Source: Streptomyces sp. NBC_00620
GTDB lineage: Bacteria; Actinomycetota; Actinomycetes; Streptomycetales; Streptomycetaceae
Assembly (NCBI RefSeq): GCF_026341825.1
Contig: NZ_JAPENY010000001.1
Span: forward strand, 2,542,001 to 2,606,000
Length of the DNA stretch: 64,000 nucleotides
Reading direction: 5' to 3'
The position numbers and the translations under genes are program-made. This document shows positions 16,415-24,996 of the stretch, in pieces (position 1 is the stretch's first letter; every line of letters starts with the position of its first letter). A model generated the notes under the pieces. That model was not told the origin of the DNA, did not search any database, and worked only from the letters and a program-made list of their open reading frames with translations.

Positions 16415-18640
16415 TCAGCGGCACATCACCAGCGCGTCCAACGCCACCGCCCCCTGCCCCCGCGGCAGCACCATCAGCGGATTGATGTCCAGCTCCGAGA
16501 TGTCGTCCCCGAGTTCGAGCGCCATGCGCTGGACGCGGATGACGACCTCCACCAGCGCGTCGATATCGACGGGCGGAGCCCCGCGGACCCCGTCGAGAAG
16601 CGCCCGCCCGCGCAGCTCCGCGAGCATGGCGCGGGCCTGGTCGTCACCGAAGGGCGGCACGCGGACGGCCGTGTCCCGGAGCACCTCGACGAGGACGCCG
16701 CCGAGGCCGACGGTCACGGTCGGTCCGAAGAGCTCGTCGTGCGTGACGCCGACGACCATCTCGACGCCCCGTTCGACCATCTGGCACACGAGCACCCCGT
16801 CGAGCGAGATCCCCTCGTAGCGCGCGATGTCGGTCAGCTCGCGATAGGCGTCGCGGACCTGGCTGGCGGAGGTCAGGGGCAGCTTCACCAGGCCGAGTTC
16901 GGTCTTGTGGGCGATCTGCGCGCCGGAGGCCTTCATCACGAGGGGGTAGCCGATCAGGCTCGCCGCGCGCACGGCGGCCGCCGCGCTGGTCACCAACTGC
17001 TCGCGCGGCACCCGGATCCCGTACGCCCGCAGCAGCTGCTTCGCCGCGTGCTCGCTCAGCTGCTGCCCGGGCCGCATCAGCGCCTGCGCCTTGCGGAAGG
17101 AGGGCGAGGGGGTACGGGGCGCCTCGTCGAAGGGGGAGCGGTACGAGGCGGCGAACCGGTGGTGGTCCAGATAGGCGCGTACGGCGGTGATGCAGTTGGC
17201 GAAGGTACGGAAGGTGGCGACCCGGGACGACCCGAGCAGCGTCTCGCGGTAGGCGGCCTCCGTGCCGACGGGCGACCCCCACACCACGCAGACCAGCTTG
17301 TCCGTCTGCTCCGCCGCGTCCACCAGGTCCTGTGCCAGTTTGTCGCTCATCGGCGGGAAGGGCCCGGTGATGGGGCAGATCAGCACGCCGACGGACGGGT
17401 CGGCGAGGATCGCGTCGATGATTTTGCGGCCGCGCCAGTCGCCCACCGGGTGGCCGCCGTTGTCGACGGGGTTGGCGACGTTCAGGTACTCGGGTATCCA
17501 CTCGTGCAGCTCGGCCTGCTTGTCGGCCGACAGCGTGGGCAGGGAGAGTCCGGCCCCGCTCGCCAGGTCCGCGAAGTGCGCACCCGTGCCGCCCGAGATC
17601 GAATACACGACGACGCCGTCGGCCTGCGGGGCGCGGGCGCGGGCCAACAGGGCCGCGGTGTCCTGGAGTTCGTCGAGCCCGTCGACGCGGATCACGCCGA
17701 ACTGCCGCATCGCCGCGTCCACCACCGTGTCGGCGCCGGTCAGCTTGCCGGTGTGTGAGGCGGCCGTGCGGGCGCCGGTCTCGGTGCGGCCGACCTTGAC
17801 CGCGACGACGGGTACGCCGCGCCGGGCGGCGCGGTCGGCGGCGAGCAGAAAGGAGCGGCCGTCCTTCAAGCCCTCGACGTAGCAGGCGATGGCACCGACC
17901 TCGGGCCGCTCGGAGAAGTAGGAGATGAAGTCGGCGGTCTCCAGGTCGGCCTCGTTGCCGGTGGGCGCCCAGTGGGAGAGCCGCACGCCCAGTTCCTGCA
18001 TCGCGAACACAGGGCGGCCCTGGTGCCCGGACTGTGTGATGAGCGCGATCGCCGGACCGTCGAGGTCGTCCCGGAACTTCTCGAAGGCGTTGAGGTTGGT
18101 GTTGGGCCCGAGCAGCCGCAGCCCCGAGCCGGCGACGGCGGTGGCGAGCCGGGCCTGTGCGAGGGCGCCCTCGGCTCCGGTCTCGGCGAACCCGGAGGCG
18201 AAGGCGACCGCGAACTTCACCTTGGCCTCGGCCAGCTTCTCGATCACGGGAAGAGGGTCGCCGACCAGAAGCACGGCCAGGTCGACCTGTTCGGGCAGGT
18301 CCGAGATGGAAGGGAGACACGGGATGCCGAAGACGGACTGACGGGTGGGGTGCACCGGGTGCAGTCGCGCGCCGACCCGCTCGGCCCAGGCGATCAGCTG
18401 TCGCGTGATGCCGGTGTTCGGCCGCCCCTCGGCGTCCGAGGCGCCGATCACGGCCACGGACTCGGGACGGAAGAAACGGTCCAGATCGGGTACGCCCGCG
18501 TAGAGCGGACGGCCGCTGACGTCCAGGTCGTGGACCTCGGCCGGCCGGCCGTGCACGACGGGTGAGGGTTGCTCGCCGCAGGCGATGACCCGGGCCCGGC
18601 GGGAGTCGGTGGTGAGGGTGCCGTGGGTTGATCCAAGCAT
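16415..18640 (-). CDS. Acyl-CoA synthetase, NDP-forming type (fused alpha/beta subunits)
   Basis: A 741-residue fusion of the two subunits of ADP-forming acetyl/acyl-CoA synthetase. Residues about 45-500 contain a CoA-binding domain (SVAVIGASDAEGRPN near 48) and the succinyl-CoA-ligase-like domains with ITQSGHQG near 187. Residues about 525-741 are an ATP-grasp domain (LIGYPLVMKASG, GVLVCQMVERGVEMVVG, DINPLMVLPRG). It interconverts an acyl-CoA plus ADP and Pi with acid plus ATP, or serves as a ligase for a branched acid. Start at ATG 18640; two regulon operators lie 34 and 58 bases upstream. Confidence 0.9.
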   Translation of the reverse strand: MLGSTHGTLTTDSRRARVIACGEQPSPVVHGRPAEVHDLDVSGRPLYAGVPDLDRFFRPESVAVIGASDAEGRPNTGITRQLIAWAERVGARLHPVHPTRQSVFGIPCLPSISDLPEQVDLAVLLVGDPLPVIEKLAEAKVKFAVAFASGFAETGAEGALAQARLATAVAGSGLRLLGPNTNLNAFEKFRDDLDGPAIALITQSGHQGRPVFAMQELGVRLSHWAPTGNEADLETADFISYFSERPEVGAIACYVEGLKDGRSFLLAADRAARRGVPVVAVKVGRTETGARTAASHTGKLTGADTVVDAAMRQFGVIRVDGLDELQDTAALLARARAPQADGVVVYSISGGTGAHFADLASGAGLSLPTLSADKQAELHEWIPEYLNVANPVDNGGHPVGDWRGRKIIDAILADPSVGVLICPITGPFPPMSDKLAQDLVDAAEQTDKLVCVVWGSPVGTEAAYRETLLGSSRVATFRTFANCITAVRAYLDHHRFAASYRSPFDEAPRTPSPSFRKAQALMRPGQQLSEHAAKQLLRAYGIRVPREQLVTSAAAAVRAASLIGYPLVMKASGAQIAHKTELGLVKLPLTSASQVRDAYRELTDIARYEGISLDGVLVCQMVERGVEMVVGVTHDELFGPTVTVGLGGVLVEVLRDTAVRVPPFGDDQARAMLAELRGRALLDGVRGAPPVDIDALVEVVIRVQRMALELGDDISELDINPLMVLPRGQGAVALDALVMCR

Positions 18641-18673
18641 CGGTCCGCCCGCTCCTGTGTGACAGCCAATTAA

Positions 18674-18688
18674 CTGACGCACTGTCAG
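18674..18688. promoter_or_regulatory. CTGAC-N5-GTCAG operator (perfect arms)
   Basis: CTGACGCACTGTCAG, 34 bases upstream of the acyl-CoA synthetase ATG (minus strand). Confidence 0.8.
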
Positions 18689-18697
18689 ATTACTTAA

Positions 18698-18712
18698 CTG
18701 ACGCCGTGTCAG
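18698..18712. promoter_or_regulatory. CTGAC-N5-GTCAG operator (perfect arms), tandem copy
   Basis: CTGACGCCGTGTCAG, centred 24 bases from the 18674 site, so the two are on roughly the same face of the helix. Confidence 0.8.
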
Positions 18713-18895
18713 GAACCGTTGTGCACGCAAAGACGTGTGGAGGACGCTTGGTTGTGGGTTCTCGGCGCTGGCGCCAGGTCCTCGGCAAAGGCGCCCGGCG
18801 CCCCCCCGCAGTCTCAGGTGTACCCGCGTGAGTCATGACCTGACCCCTCCGTCGTGTGGCAAACCTTCCGATGACGCAAGGGGAGATATTTGTCC

Positions 18896-18923
18896 CGTCA
18901 AGCATAGCGCTTGACGCGTCAAG
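18896..18923. promoter_or_regulatory. CGTCAAG operator cluster (MarR-type), relic copy
   Basis: CGTCAAG (18896-18902), CTTGACG (18910-18916) and CGTCAAG (18917-18923). The last two form the perfect 14-base palindrome CTTGACGCGTCAAG. A less symmetrical version lies before the intact marR at 21499. Confidence 0.6.
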
Positions 18924-18934
18924 TAAGTATGGTG

Positions 18935-18988
18935 ATGCCTGTGCCCAGCGCCGAGCAGCCCGCTGCAACCTATGTCCGCACTGATTAG
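18935..18988 (+). pseudogene. Relic of a marR 5' end
   Basis: A 17-codon remnant (MPVPSAEQPAATYVRTD, then TAG). It aligns with the start of the intact MarR at 21499 (MPTSEQPLQPMSTDEE), and the upstream DNA matches too: both have the CGTCAAG-type operator and an AAGTAAG stretch just before the start. It therefore looks like the decayed start of a second copy, or the leftover of a rearrangement, rather than a functional peptide. Confidence 0.6.
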
Positions 18989-19220
18989 GCCCTCACCGAT
19001 TAGGGCCGATGCCCGCACCGCCCGCTCGCAGCCGTCGCGTCGCGCAGGTTGCGCAGCCGCCTCCGTTCGGTGGTGACGATGACCAACCCCGATGTTCCCG
19101 TCCGCGTCTTCCGGTGTTACGCCACTCTCGGCGCTGTTCCCGGCGACCGGTGCGGGGTTTCCTGACGGTACGAGTCGGGGCTTCCGCTCTCACGGGCTCC
19201 ACGATTGAAAGGCTATTGAG

Positions 19221-19739
19221 ATGAGTCTGCCGTTTCATGACGACCAGGATCCGAATTATCTGAAGAGTGGAGCTCTGTACGTCCCCGCGGGAGAGGGGCC
19301 GAGTAAATGGTTCTCCGGGGATACGTACACGATCAAGGCGTCAAGTGAGACCACGAATGGTTCACTCGGACTCGTGGAAGCCACGGTTCCCCCGGGCAAT
19401 GGACCGGTCGCTCATGTGCACACCAAGACTGACGAGGCGTTCTACGTCCTCAACGGAGAAGTGGAGATCCTGGACGGTGAACGAACGTTCACGGCCGGCA
19501 CGGGCGACTTCGTTTTCGTCCCGCGAGGAACGCGGCATCGGTTCAAGAATACCGGCGTGCACGCTGCCAGGATTTTGTTTATGTTCACTCCGCCCGGCGA
19601 GGAACGCGTATTCATGTACGGCGACGAAGCACAGCCCGGTCAGTCACCGATCCGCTGGACGCTGGAGCGTTTCGCCACTCCGGAGATTCTGAAGTTCAAC
19701 GAGGAATCCGGTGTCGTTATTCTCCCTGAAGCCGACTGA
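19221..19739 (+). CDS. Cupin-domain protein (quercetinase-like)
   Basis: A 172-residue single-cupin protein. Cupin motif 1 is VAHVHTKTDEAFYVLNGEVEI near residues 67-88 (two His, one Glu) and motif 2 is GDFVFVPRGTRHRFKNTG near 98-115 (His). The metal ligands of a mononuclear dioxygenase-type cupin are present. Start at ATG 19221 with a GAAAGG upstream. Its codon use is less GC-extreme than its neighbours, hinting at transfer. The NTF2-fold gene follows. The reaction is unknown; the similarity to quercetin 2,3-dioxygenase cupins is at fold level only. Confidence 0.85.
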   Translation: MSLPFHDDQDPNYLKSGALYVPAGEGPSKWFSGDTYTIKASSETTNGSLGLVEATVPPGNGPVAHVHTKTDEAFYVLNGEVEILDGERTFTAGTGDFVFVPRGTRHRFKNTGVHAARILFMFTPPGEERVFMYGDEAQPGQSPIRWTLERFATPEILKFNEESGVVILPEAD

Positions 19740-19863
19740 ACCCCGGCGAGTGCGATTTCAAAGTTGTGGCGATCACGGATGTGTCCTGGCGCTCTGTCCA
19801 CAGCTTTGCCGCGTGTGATCGTCGAGCGAAACAGATTCTCCAGTCGCGAGAGGAATGAACGCA

Positions 19864-20433
19864 ATGGGAATAGATGCCAGGGGTCTGGCCGAGGGACTTT
19901 TCCAGATCCTCGTGGCGGGTGATCCGGCGCTGGCCGCCGACGTGGTGGGCGACGACTTCCACAACCGCGAAGCGGCCGTGTCGCCCCCGGCCTGTTCACT
20001 TCCCGGGCCTGCGGGGGTTCTCGCCTCGGGTGCGTGGATGCGGTCGGCCTTCAGTGACCTGCGCTTCCCCGTCGTCGGTATGACCGGCAACGACGACCAG
20101 GTCTGGGTGCGGCTGCGTATGCAGGGCCACCACACCGGCCCGTTCGTCCGCTTCCGCGACGGCGCCCTCGACCAGGCCATACCCCCCACGCGGCGCGAAA
20201 TCGACTTCGAGCAGATTCACGTTCTCGACATCCGCGACGGCAGGGTGGTCCGACATGAAGCGGTGCGCGACGACATGACCATGCTGGGCCAGCTCGGCAT
20301 CTTTCCTCCAGCACCGGCCACCGCGCTGAGCATGCTCGCCTGGCGGGTGTCCGGACGAGCCGCTCGCGCGGCCGCTCACGTCACGGCACAGGCGGCCGAA
20401 GCGGCCGCCCTGCTGCGGGGAAACCAGATCTGA
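19864..20433 (+). CDS. NTF2-fold (SnoaL/ester-cyclase-like) protein
   Basis: A protein of about 189 residues whose first 140 residues match the SnoaL-like polyketide cyclase / ester cyclase group (LRFPVVGMTGNDDQVWVRLRMQGHHTGPF, REIDFEQIHVLDIRDGRVVRHEAVRDD). A 50-residue Ala-rich helical tail follows. Start chosen at ATG 19864, because GAGAGGA at 19848-19854 gives proper spacing; ATG 19855 touches the Shine-Dalgarno. It is in the same orientation as the cupin gene, 124 bases downstream. Function unknown; often associated with small-molecule isomerisation or hydrolysis. Confidence 0.8.
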   Translation: MGIDARGLAEGLFQILVAGDPALAADVVGDDFHNREAAVSPPACSLPGPAGVLASGAWMRSAFSDLRFPVVGMTGNDDQVWVRLRMQGHHTGPFVRFRDGALDQAIPPTRREIDFEQIHVLDIRDGRVVRHEAVRDDMTMLGQLGIFPPAPATALSMLAWRVSGRAARAAAHVTAQAAEAAALLRGNQI

Positions 20434-20842
20434 CTGGCCGATCTCGTCGAACCGGCGATTCCCCTCAGCCCGCAGATCGCCGGGTCGCAGACGTCCTTGC
20501 GGCGCCCGGTCTCCGGCGTCGTGCCCGGCCGGTCGATGCTGGTCGTGAACGTGGCGACCGGCCGACACCGCGGTCAAAGGCCAACGGGGGCAAGGGAATT
20601 CGGAAACAGTGGCCCTCAGAGCCTGTGTCACATCCCCGGCCGGGCGCCCGCCGCCTGGCACGCACGCTCGCCGCGTTGCCGAAAGGCCCTAGTAGCTCCG
20701 CTACGAGGACCTTCCGGCGCCTTGCGATCGCACGCACCAGACGACGTGCACTGATCCGGCCGGGGATGTGGCACAGGCTCTCAAGGCTCGGACGCCGACC
20801 GACATCCAGCGGGACCTCGCCCTCACCTCACAGGGTGTGAGC
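20434..20842. other. Convergent intergenic region with a small inverted-repeat element
   Basis: About 409 bases. The only structure seen is the 162-base element at 20619-20780, listed separately; the rest shows no supported gene. Confidence 0.5.
20619..20780. mobile_element. MITE-like element with 25-base terminal inverted repeats
   Basis: The left end (20619-20643) begins GAGCCTGTGTCACATC, and the right end (20756-20780) is its reverse complement with a single mismatch over 25 bases. Both ends are flanked by TCA (20616-20618 and 20781-20783), which fits a 3-base target duplication. The 162-base length is too short for a transposase, so it would be a non-autonomous element mobilised in trans. 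Confidence 0.72.
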
Positions 20843-21403
20843 TCAGCCGGCGCGCAGCGGGGCCAACGCCTGACTCCATGCCACGACCTGGTCCAGCGTG
20901 GTGGTGAGTGAGTTGCGCTGGAAGTCGGTGGGCTTGAACACGCTGAAGTTCTCGAAGTCGGTGAACAGGGACAGGGCGACCTGGGCGCGCACGTCGGCCA
21001 TCTGGAGTTCGCCGGCTATCAGGCGCAGGTGCTCCACGGCGCGGGTGCCGCCGGCCGAGCCGTAGCTGACGAACCCGACGGCCTTGTTGTTCCACTCCGC
21101 GTAGAGGAAGTCGATGGCGTTCTTCAGCGCACCGGAGGTGGAGTGGTTGTACTCCGGCGTCACCATGACGTAGCCGTCGAACGAGGCGATCTTCTTGGCC
21201 CAGCTCAGGGTGTGCGGCTGCGTGTACTGGCCCAGCGACGGCGGGTACGCCTCGTCGAGGTGGGGGAGCTTGTAGTCGAGCAGGTCGACGAGCTCGAACT
21301 CCGCGTCGGTGCGCTGTGCGGCGACCTCGTGCACCCACTGGGCGACGGCCGCCCCGTTGCGTCCGGGGCGGGTGCTGCCGAGGATGATCCCGATCTTGGT
21401 CAT
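20843..21403 (-). CDS. NADPH-dependent FMN reductase (flavodoxin-like)
   Basis: A 186-residue flavodoxin-fold reductase of the azobenzene/quinone reductase group. The FMN-phosphate loop is GSTRPGRNG near residue 9, the active region is MVTPEYNHSTSGALKNAIDFLY near 77-98, and GSAGGTRAVEHLR is near 112. It would reduce FMN, quinones or azo compounds with NADPH. Start at ATG 21403 with GGGAAGG upstream. It is divergent from marR, with an operator between them, so repression by that MarR and induction by a toxic or redox-active compound is a likely arrangement. Confidence 0.88.
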   Translation of the reverse strand: MTKIGIILGSTRPGRNGAAVAQWVHEVAAQRTDAEFELVDLLDYKLPHLDEAYPPSLGQYTQPHTLSWAKKIASFDGYVMVTPEYNHSTSGALKNAIDFLYAEWNNKAVGFVSYGSAGGTRAVEHLRLIAGELQMADVRAQVALSLFTDFENFSVFKPTDFQRNSLTTTLDQVVAWSQALAPLRAG

Positions 21404-21447
21404 AGCGCTACGCCTTCCCATTGATCCATCCGTGAATATGCTTGTTC

Positions 21448-21480
21448 CGTCAAGTAATCACATAGCCCTTGATTCGTCAA
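21448..21480. promoter_or_regulatory. Probable MarR operator region
   Basis: CGTCAAG (21448-21454) followed by TTGATTCGTCAA (21469-21480, arms TTGA/TCAA), between the divergent FMN reductase and marR genes. It shares CGTCAAG elements with 18896-18923. Confidence 0.55.
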
Positions 21481-21498
21481 ACAAGTAAGATGGGGCGC

Positions 21499-21954
21499 AT
21501 GCCGACCTCCGAGCAGCCACTGCAACCCATGAGTACGGACGAGGAAGCCCTCGTGCGCGAGCTCAGCCGGGTGATGATCGCCCTTCCTCGCGTGGTCGAC
21601 GCCGACATGATGCGAGAGCAGCACATGCAACTCTCCGAGTACACGACACTGATGTTTCTGTCCGAGGCCCCGCACCGGCTGATGCGCATGAGCGAGCTCG
21701 CCGCCACCGGCACCCTCTCGCTGAGCGGGATGACCCGCATCGTCACCCGCTTGGAGAAGCAGGGGCTGGTCGAACGGGTCAGGTGCGCCGAGGACGCCCG
21801 AGGGTGGAACGCCGTCCTCACGGATGCGGGCCTCGCCCGGCTGGAACAGGCATGGCCCGCCCACCTGGCCAGCGTCCGGCGCCACATCCTCGACCACGTC
21901 GAGGGCGCCGATCTGACCCAACTCATCAGCGCACTGCGGCACTTCGCGACCTGA
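21499..21954 (+). CDS. MarR-family transcriptional regulator
   Basis: A winged-helix repressor of about 151 residues. The recognition helix region is RLMRMSELAATGTLSLSGMTRIVTRLEKQGLVERVRCAEDARGW, the typical MarR HTH plus wing. Start ATG 21499; ATG 21490 is an in-frame alternative three codons upstream. It is divergent from the FMN reductase and 46 bases ahead of the luciferase-like gene on the same strand, so it probably controls both and itself. A truncated copy of its start region lies at 18935. Confidence 0.9.
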   Translation: MPTSEQPLQPMSTDEEALVRELSRVMIALPRVVDADMMREQHMQLSEYTTLMFLSEAPHRLMRMSELAATGTLSLSGMTRIVTRLEKQGLVERVRCAEDARGWNAVLTDAGLARLEQAWPAHLASVRRHILDHVEGADLTQLISALRHFAT

Positions 21955-22000
21955 CCCGCCTGGTGATGCGCGCCGGTGCGAGAACCCGAGGAGCACGACG

Positions 22001-23065
22001 ATGACCGACCACTCGATCGACCGAACCGGTGACGGAGACATCACGCTCGGCCTTGACACGTTCGGTGACGTGACGAACGACGCCGACGGCGCACCCCTCA
22101 CGCACGGCCAGACCATTCGCGGTCTGGTCGAGGAAGGTGTCCTCGCCGACCAGGTCGGCCTGGACCACTTCGCCATCGGCGAGCACCACACGGAGTCCAT
22201 GCCGCTGTCGGCCGCCGACATCGTGCTCGCGGCCGTCGCGGCACGCACATCACGTATCCGCCTGGGCTCGGCGGTCACGGTGATCAGCTCCGACGACCCC
22301 GTCCGGGTCTTCCAGCGCTACGCCACCCTCGACGGCGTCTCCGGCGGTCGCGCCGAGGTGATCCTCGGCAGGGGATCGAGCACCGAGTCCTTCCCGATCT
22401 TCGGCTATGACCTGAACGACTACGAGGAGCTGTTCGAGGAGAAGCTCGGCCTCTTTGCCGAGTTGCTGCGGGAGAAGCCGGTCACCTGGTCGGGCAAGAC
22501 CCGCGCGTCGCTCGACGGCCTCGCCATCTACCCGCGCAGCGAGTCGGGAGCGATCCCGACCTGGGTCGGCGTCGGCGGCAGCCCCCAGTCGGTCGTCCGA
22601 ACAGCCCGGTACGGGTTCTCGCTGATGCTCGCGATCATCGGGGGCGACACGGGCCGGTTCGCGCCGTTCTCCCAGTTGTTCCAGCAGGCGTTGGAGAAGT
22701 TCGGACAGCCCCGGCGGCCCGTCGGCATTCATGCGCCCGGCCATGTCGCGGCCACGGACGAGCAGGCGCAGGAGGAATTCCTGCCCGCCTTCGAAGCCGT
22801 GATCCGTAGCGTGGCCGCGCAGCGCGGTTTCCGCACTCCCACCCGCGAGAGCCTCCTGCGCGACGTGGGCCCCGGCGGTGCGCTGCATGTCGGATCCCCC
22901 GAAACCGTGGCCCGCAAGATCGCGGCGACGCTCAAGGAACTCGGCGCTACGCGCTTCGACCTGAAGTACGGCATGAACGGAATGCGGCACGACGCGCTCA
23001 TGACCAACATCGAGCTGTACGGCACCCAGGTGGCACCTCTGGTGCACGAGATGATGGGCTCCTGA
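22001..23065 (+). CDS. Luciferase-like (LLM) flavin-dependent oxidoreductase
   Basis: A 354-residue TIM-barrel FMN/F420-dependent enzyme of the bacterial-luciferase family. Motifs: GLDHFAIGEHHTES near residue 53, SSDDPVRVFQRYATLDGVSGGRAEVILGRGSSTESFPIFGYD near 94-135, and PTWVGVGGSPQSVVRTARYG near 187. It follows marR by 46 bases and likely forms an operon with it. The divergent FMN reductase could supply reduced FMN. Substrate unknown. It lacks a CTGAC-type site and therefore belongs to the MarR island, not the catabolic regulon. Confidence 0.88.
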   Translation: MTDHSIDRTGDGDITLGLDTFGDVTNDADGAPLTHGQTIRGLVEEGVLADQVGLDHFAIGEHHTESMPLSAADIVLAAVAARTSRIRLGSAVTVISSDDPVRVFQRYATLDGVSGGRAEVILGRGSSTESFPIFGYDLNDYEELFEEKLGLFAELLREKPVTWSGKTRASLDGLAIYPRSESGAIPTWVGVGGSPQSVVRTARYGFSLMLAIIGGDTGRFAPFSQLFQQALEKFGQPRRPVGIHAPGHVAATDEQAQEEFLPAFEAVIRSVAAQRGFRTPTRESLLRDVGPGGALHVGSPETVARKIAATLKELGATRFDLKYGMNGMRHDALMTNIELYGTQVAPLVHEMMGS

Positions 23066-23280
23066 CGCCTCGGCGTTCATTGGCCCTGCGGCGCGGTCTG
23101 CCCCGAGTTCCACATAGTCGGCGCGGTCCGCACCCCGCACGCCGCGGATGGACTGGTACACAACCTGTCCGGACGCGTCCTCGCCGAGCGCACCGTGTCC
23201 TGACCGGTCGCGGACGTGGTGCCCGCCGGGCGCAGACTGCTCGGCGGGTACCACGTGGTTCGCCGCTTCACTGGCAGAGA

Positions 23281-23320
23281 GACACTCATGAGCAGACACT
23301 CATGAGCAGACGCTCATGAG
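23281..23320. repeat. Three 14-base tandem repeats
   Basis: The palindrome CTCATGAG occurs at 23285, 23299 and 23313 within a 14-base unit (GACACTCATGAGCA). It lies between convergent genes. Confidence 0.75.
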
Positions 23321-23345
23321 TATCCGAGGCGGTCCGAAGTGCCCG

Positions 23346-24827
23346 TCAGAGCACCGCCAGGATCTCCTTCGCCACCCGCTCGCCGGAGCGGACGGCGCCG
23401 TCCATGTAGCCGTTCCAGTAGGTGGAGGTCTCGGTGCCGGCCCAGTGGATGCCGCCGGTGGGGCGGCGGAGGGCGGGGCCGTACTGGGTGAGGACGCCGG
23501 GCGGGGCGTAGGCGACCGGGCCGCCGCGGGAGAAGCCCTCGTTGTCCCAGCGCTGGAGTACGAAGGAGTTGGGGGACTTGGCCTTGTCGCCGAAGTAGGT
23601 GACGTAGTCCTTCAGTACGGCCGCCTTGACCTCGTCGGCCGGGACCGAGTCGAACGCGCGCATCTCGTCCGCCTCGATGAAGCCCATCAGGGCGCCGTAG
23701 GAGGCGTCCTGCGGTGAGTTGTCGAAGGTGGAGCGGACCGCGCCGGTGTCGCTGACGACCTGGCCGTTGAGGCCGTCGGCGCGCCAGAACGGGGTGTCGT
23801 ACACGGCGACGGCCTTGCCGACCGACCCCATCGGCATCCGCTGGCTGAGCTGGTCACGGTCGGCGGGCAGCAGCGGATCGTACGAGATGCGCGAGGCCAG
23901 CGGCGGCGGCAGGGCAACGACGACGCGGCGGGCGCTGACGGTCACTCCGTCCGCCGTCACCGTGTACCGGCCGCCGGAGAGGGTGATGGAGCGGACGGGC
24001 GCGTTCAGGACCACACGGTCCCCGAGGGTGGCGGCGAGCTTCACCGGGACCTGGTGCGAGCCGCCGACGAAGCGGGTCTCCTGGGCGCCGTTCGCGGTCT
24101 CGGTGAGGCGTTCCAGGGTGCCGGGGTTCGAGGCGTTGCCCGCGGAGGCGATGTAGAAGAGGACGTAGAGGAGGGAGAGTTCGCGGGGTTTGGCGGAGAA
24201 GAGGGAGGTGCAGGCGACGTCCAGGAGGAACTTGGCCGAGGGGATGATGGCGTTGGCCTTCAGCCAGGTCTCGAAGGTCTGCTGGTCCCACTCGACGGCC
24301 TTCTCGGCGGTCCAGGGTGCGTCGACGGGCACCTTCGTGGCCATGTCGTCGAGCATGGCCTGCAGGGCCGCGGCGTTGGCGAGCCCGGCCAGGTCGACGG
24401 GCGGGACCGAGCCGAGGAGGCCGTCGGTGGCGTACGGGGTGCGCTTGCCGTCCTTGTAGAGCACGTTCTTGCCGGTGTTGTACGTGGCGAAGGTCGCCAC
24501 GCCCAGGTCGTCGGCGAGGGCCTTGATGCGGTCCTGGGTGGGGCCGATGAACTCGCCGCCGCCCTCGGTGACACCGCCGTTCGCCAGTTTCAGGTTGACG
24601 ACCCGGCCGCCGACGCGGTCACGGGCCTCCAGGACGACGACCGTCTTGCCCGCCGCCACCAGGTCGCGGGCGGCGGTGAGTCCGGCGAGCCCGCCGCCGA
24701 CGACGGCGACGTCGGCTTCGCGGGTGGCGGCGGACGCGGTGCCGGCGGCCGCGCCGGTGAGGGCGACGCCGGTCGCGGCGGCACCGCCGAGCAGGGAGCG
24801 CCGGGAGAGCTGTCTTTCACGGGCCAC
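23346..24827 (-). CDS. Flavin monoamine oxidase, TAT-exported
   Basis: A flavin amine oxidase of about 493 residues. Residues 1-35 form a twin-arginine signal (SRRSLLGG, then a hydrophobic stretch ending ASA). The FAD-binding motif VVGGGLAGLTAARDL is near residue 42, with LEARDRVGGR next. The C-terminal FAD contact is GIHWAGTETSTYWNGYMDGAVRSGERVAKEI. It would oxidise an amine outside the cytoplasm. The start is taken as GTG 24827, because GGAGG lies 6 bases upstream; ATG 24833 directly abuts that Shine-Dalgarno. It is not visibly part of the regulon. Confidence 0.9.
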   Translation of the reverse strand: MARERQLSRRSLLGGAAATGVALTGAAAGTASAATREADVAVVGGGLAGLTAARDLVAAGKTVVVLEARDRVGGRVVNLKLANGGVTEGGGEFIGPTQDRIKALADDLGVATFATYNTGKNVLYKDGKRTPYATDGLLGSVPPVDLAGLANAAALQAMLDDMATKVPVDAPWTAEKAVEWDQQTFETWLKANAIIPSAKFLLDVACTSLFSAKPRELSLLYVLFYIASAGNASNPGTLERLTETANGAQETRFVGGSHQVPVKLAATLGDRVVLNAPVRSITLSGGRYTVTADGVTVSARRVVVALPPPLASRISYDPLLPADRDQLSQRMPMGSVGKAVAVYDTPFWRADGLNGQVVSDTGAVRSTFDNSPQDASYGALMGFIEADEMRAFDSVPADEVKAAVLKDYVTYFGDKAKSPNSFVLQRWDNEGFSRGGPVAYAPPGVLTQYGPALRRPTGGIHWAGTETSTYWNGYMDGAVRSGERVAKEILAVL

Positions 24828-24996
24828 GTTCATCCTCCGTCGAATGCGCGAGGTGGATGGAGCTGGAAAGTGAGCAGGGCTCGCATTCTGGCCCCCGTGG
24901 CTGGATCGGTACAGCACTCTCGCCCCATCTGACGCACCAGTAACACCCCTGGTACATCAGGAAGTTGAGAGTCCCTACGTCAGGGAGGTGATCGGG

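Larger units (their letters stand above)
18641..19220. other. Divergent intergenic region with operators and a gene relic
   Basis: About 580 bases. Two perfect regulon sites at the left end, a CGTCAAG-type operator cluster at 18896-18923 and a relic of a marR start at 18935-18988 are listed separately. Nothing else is supported; the last 200 bases presumably hold the cupin promoter. Confidence 0.5.

Noticed and set aside
23077..23289. A 70-codon minus-strand frame between convergent genes
   Set aside because: No recognisable domain, and composition like that of a shadow of decayed coding DNA on the other strand.
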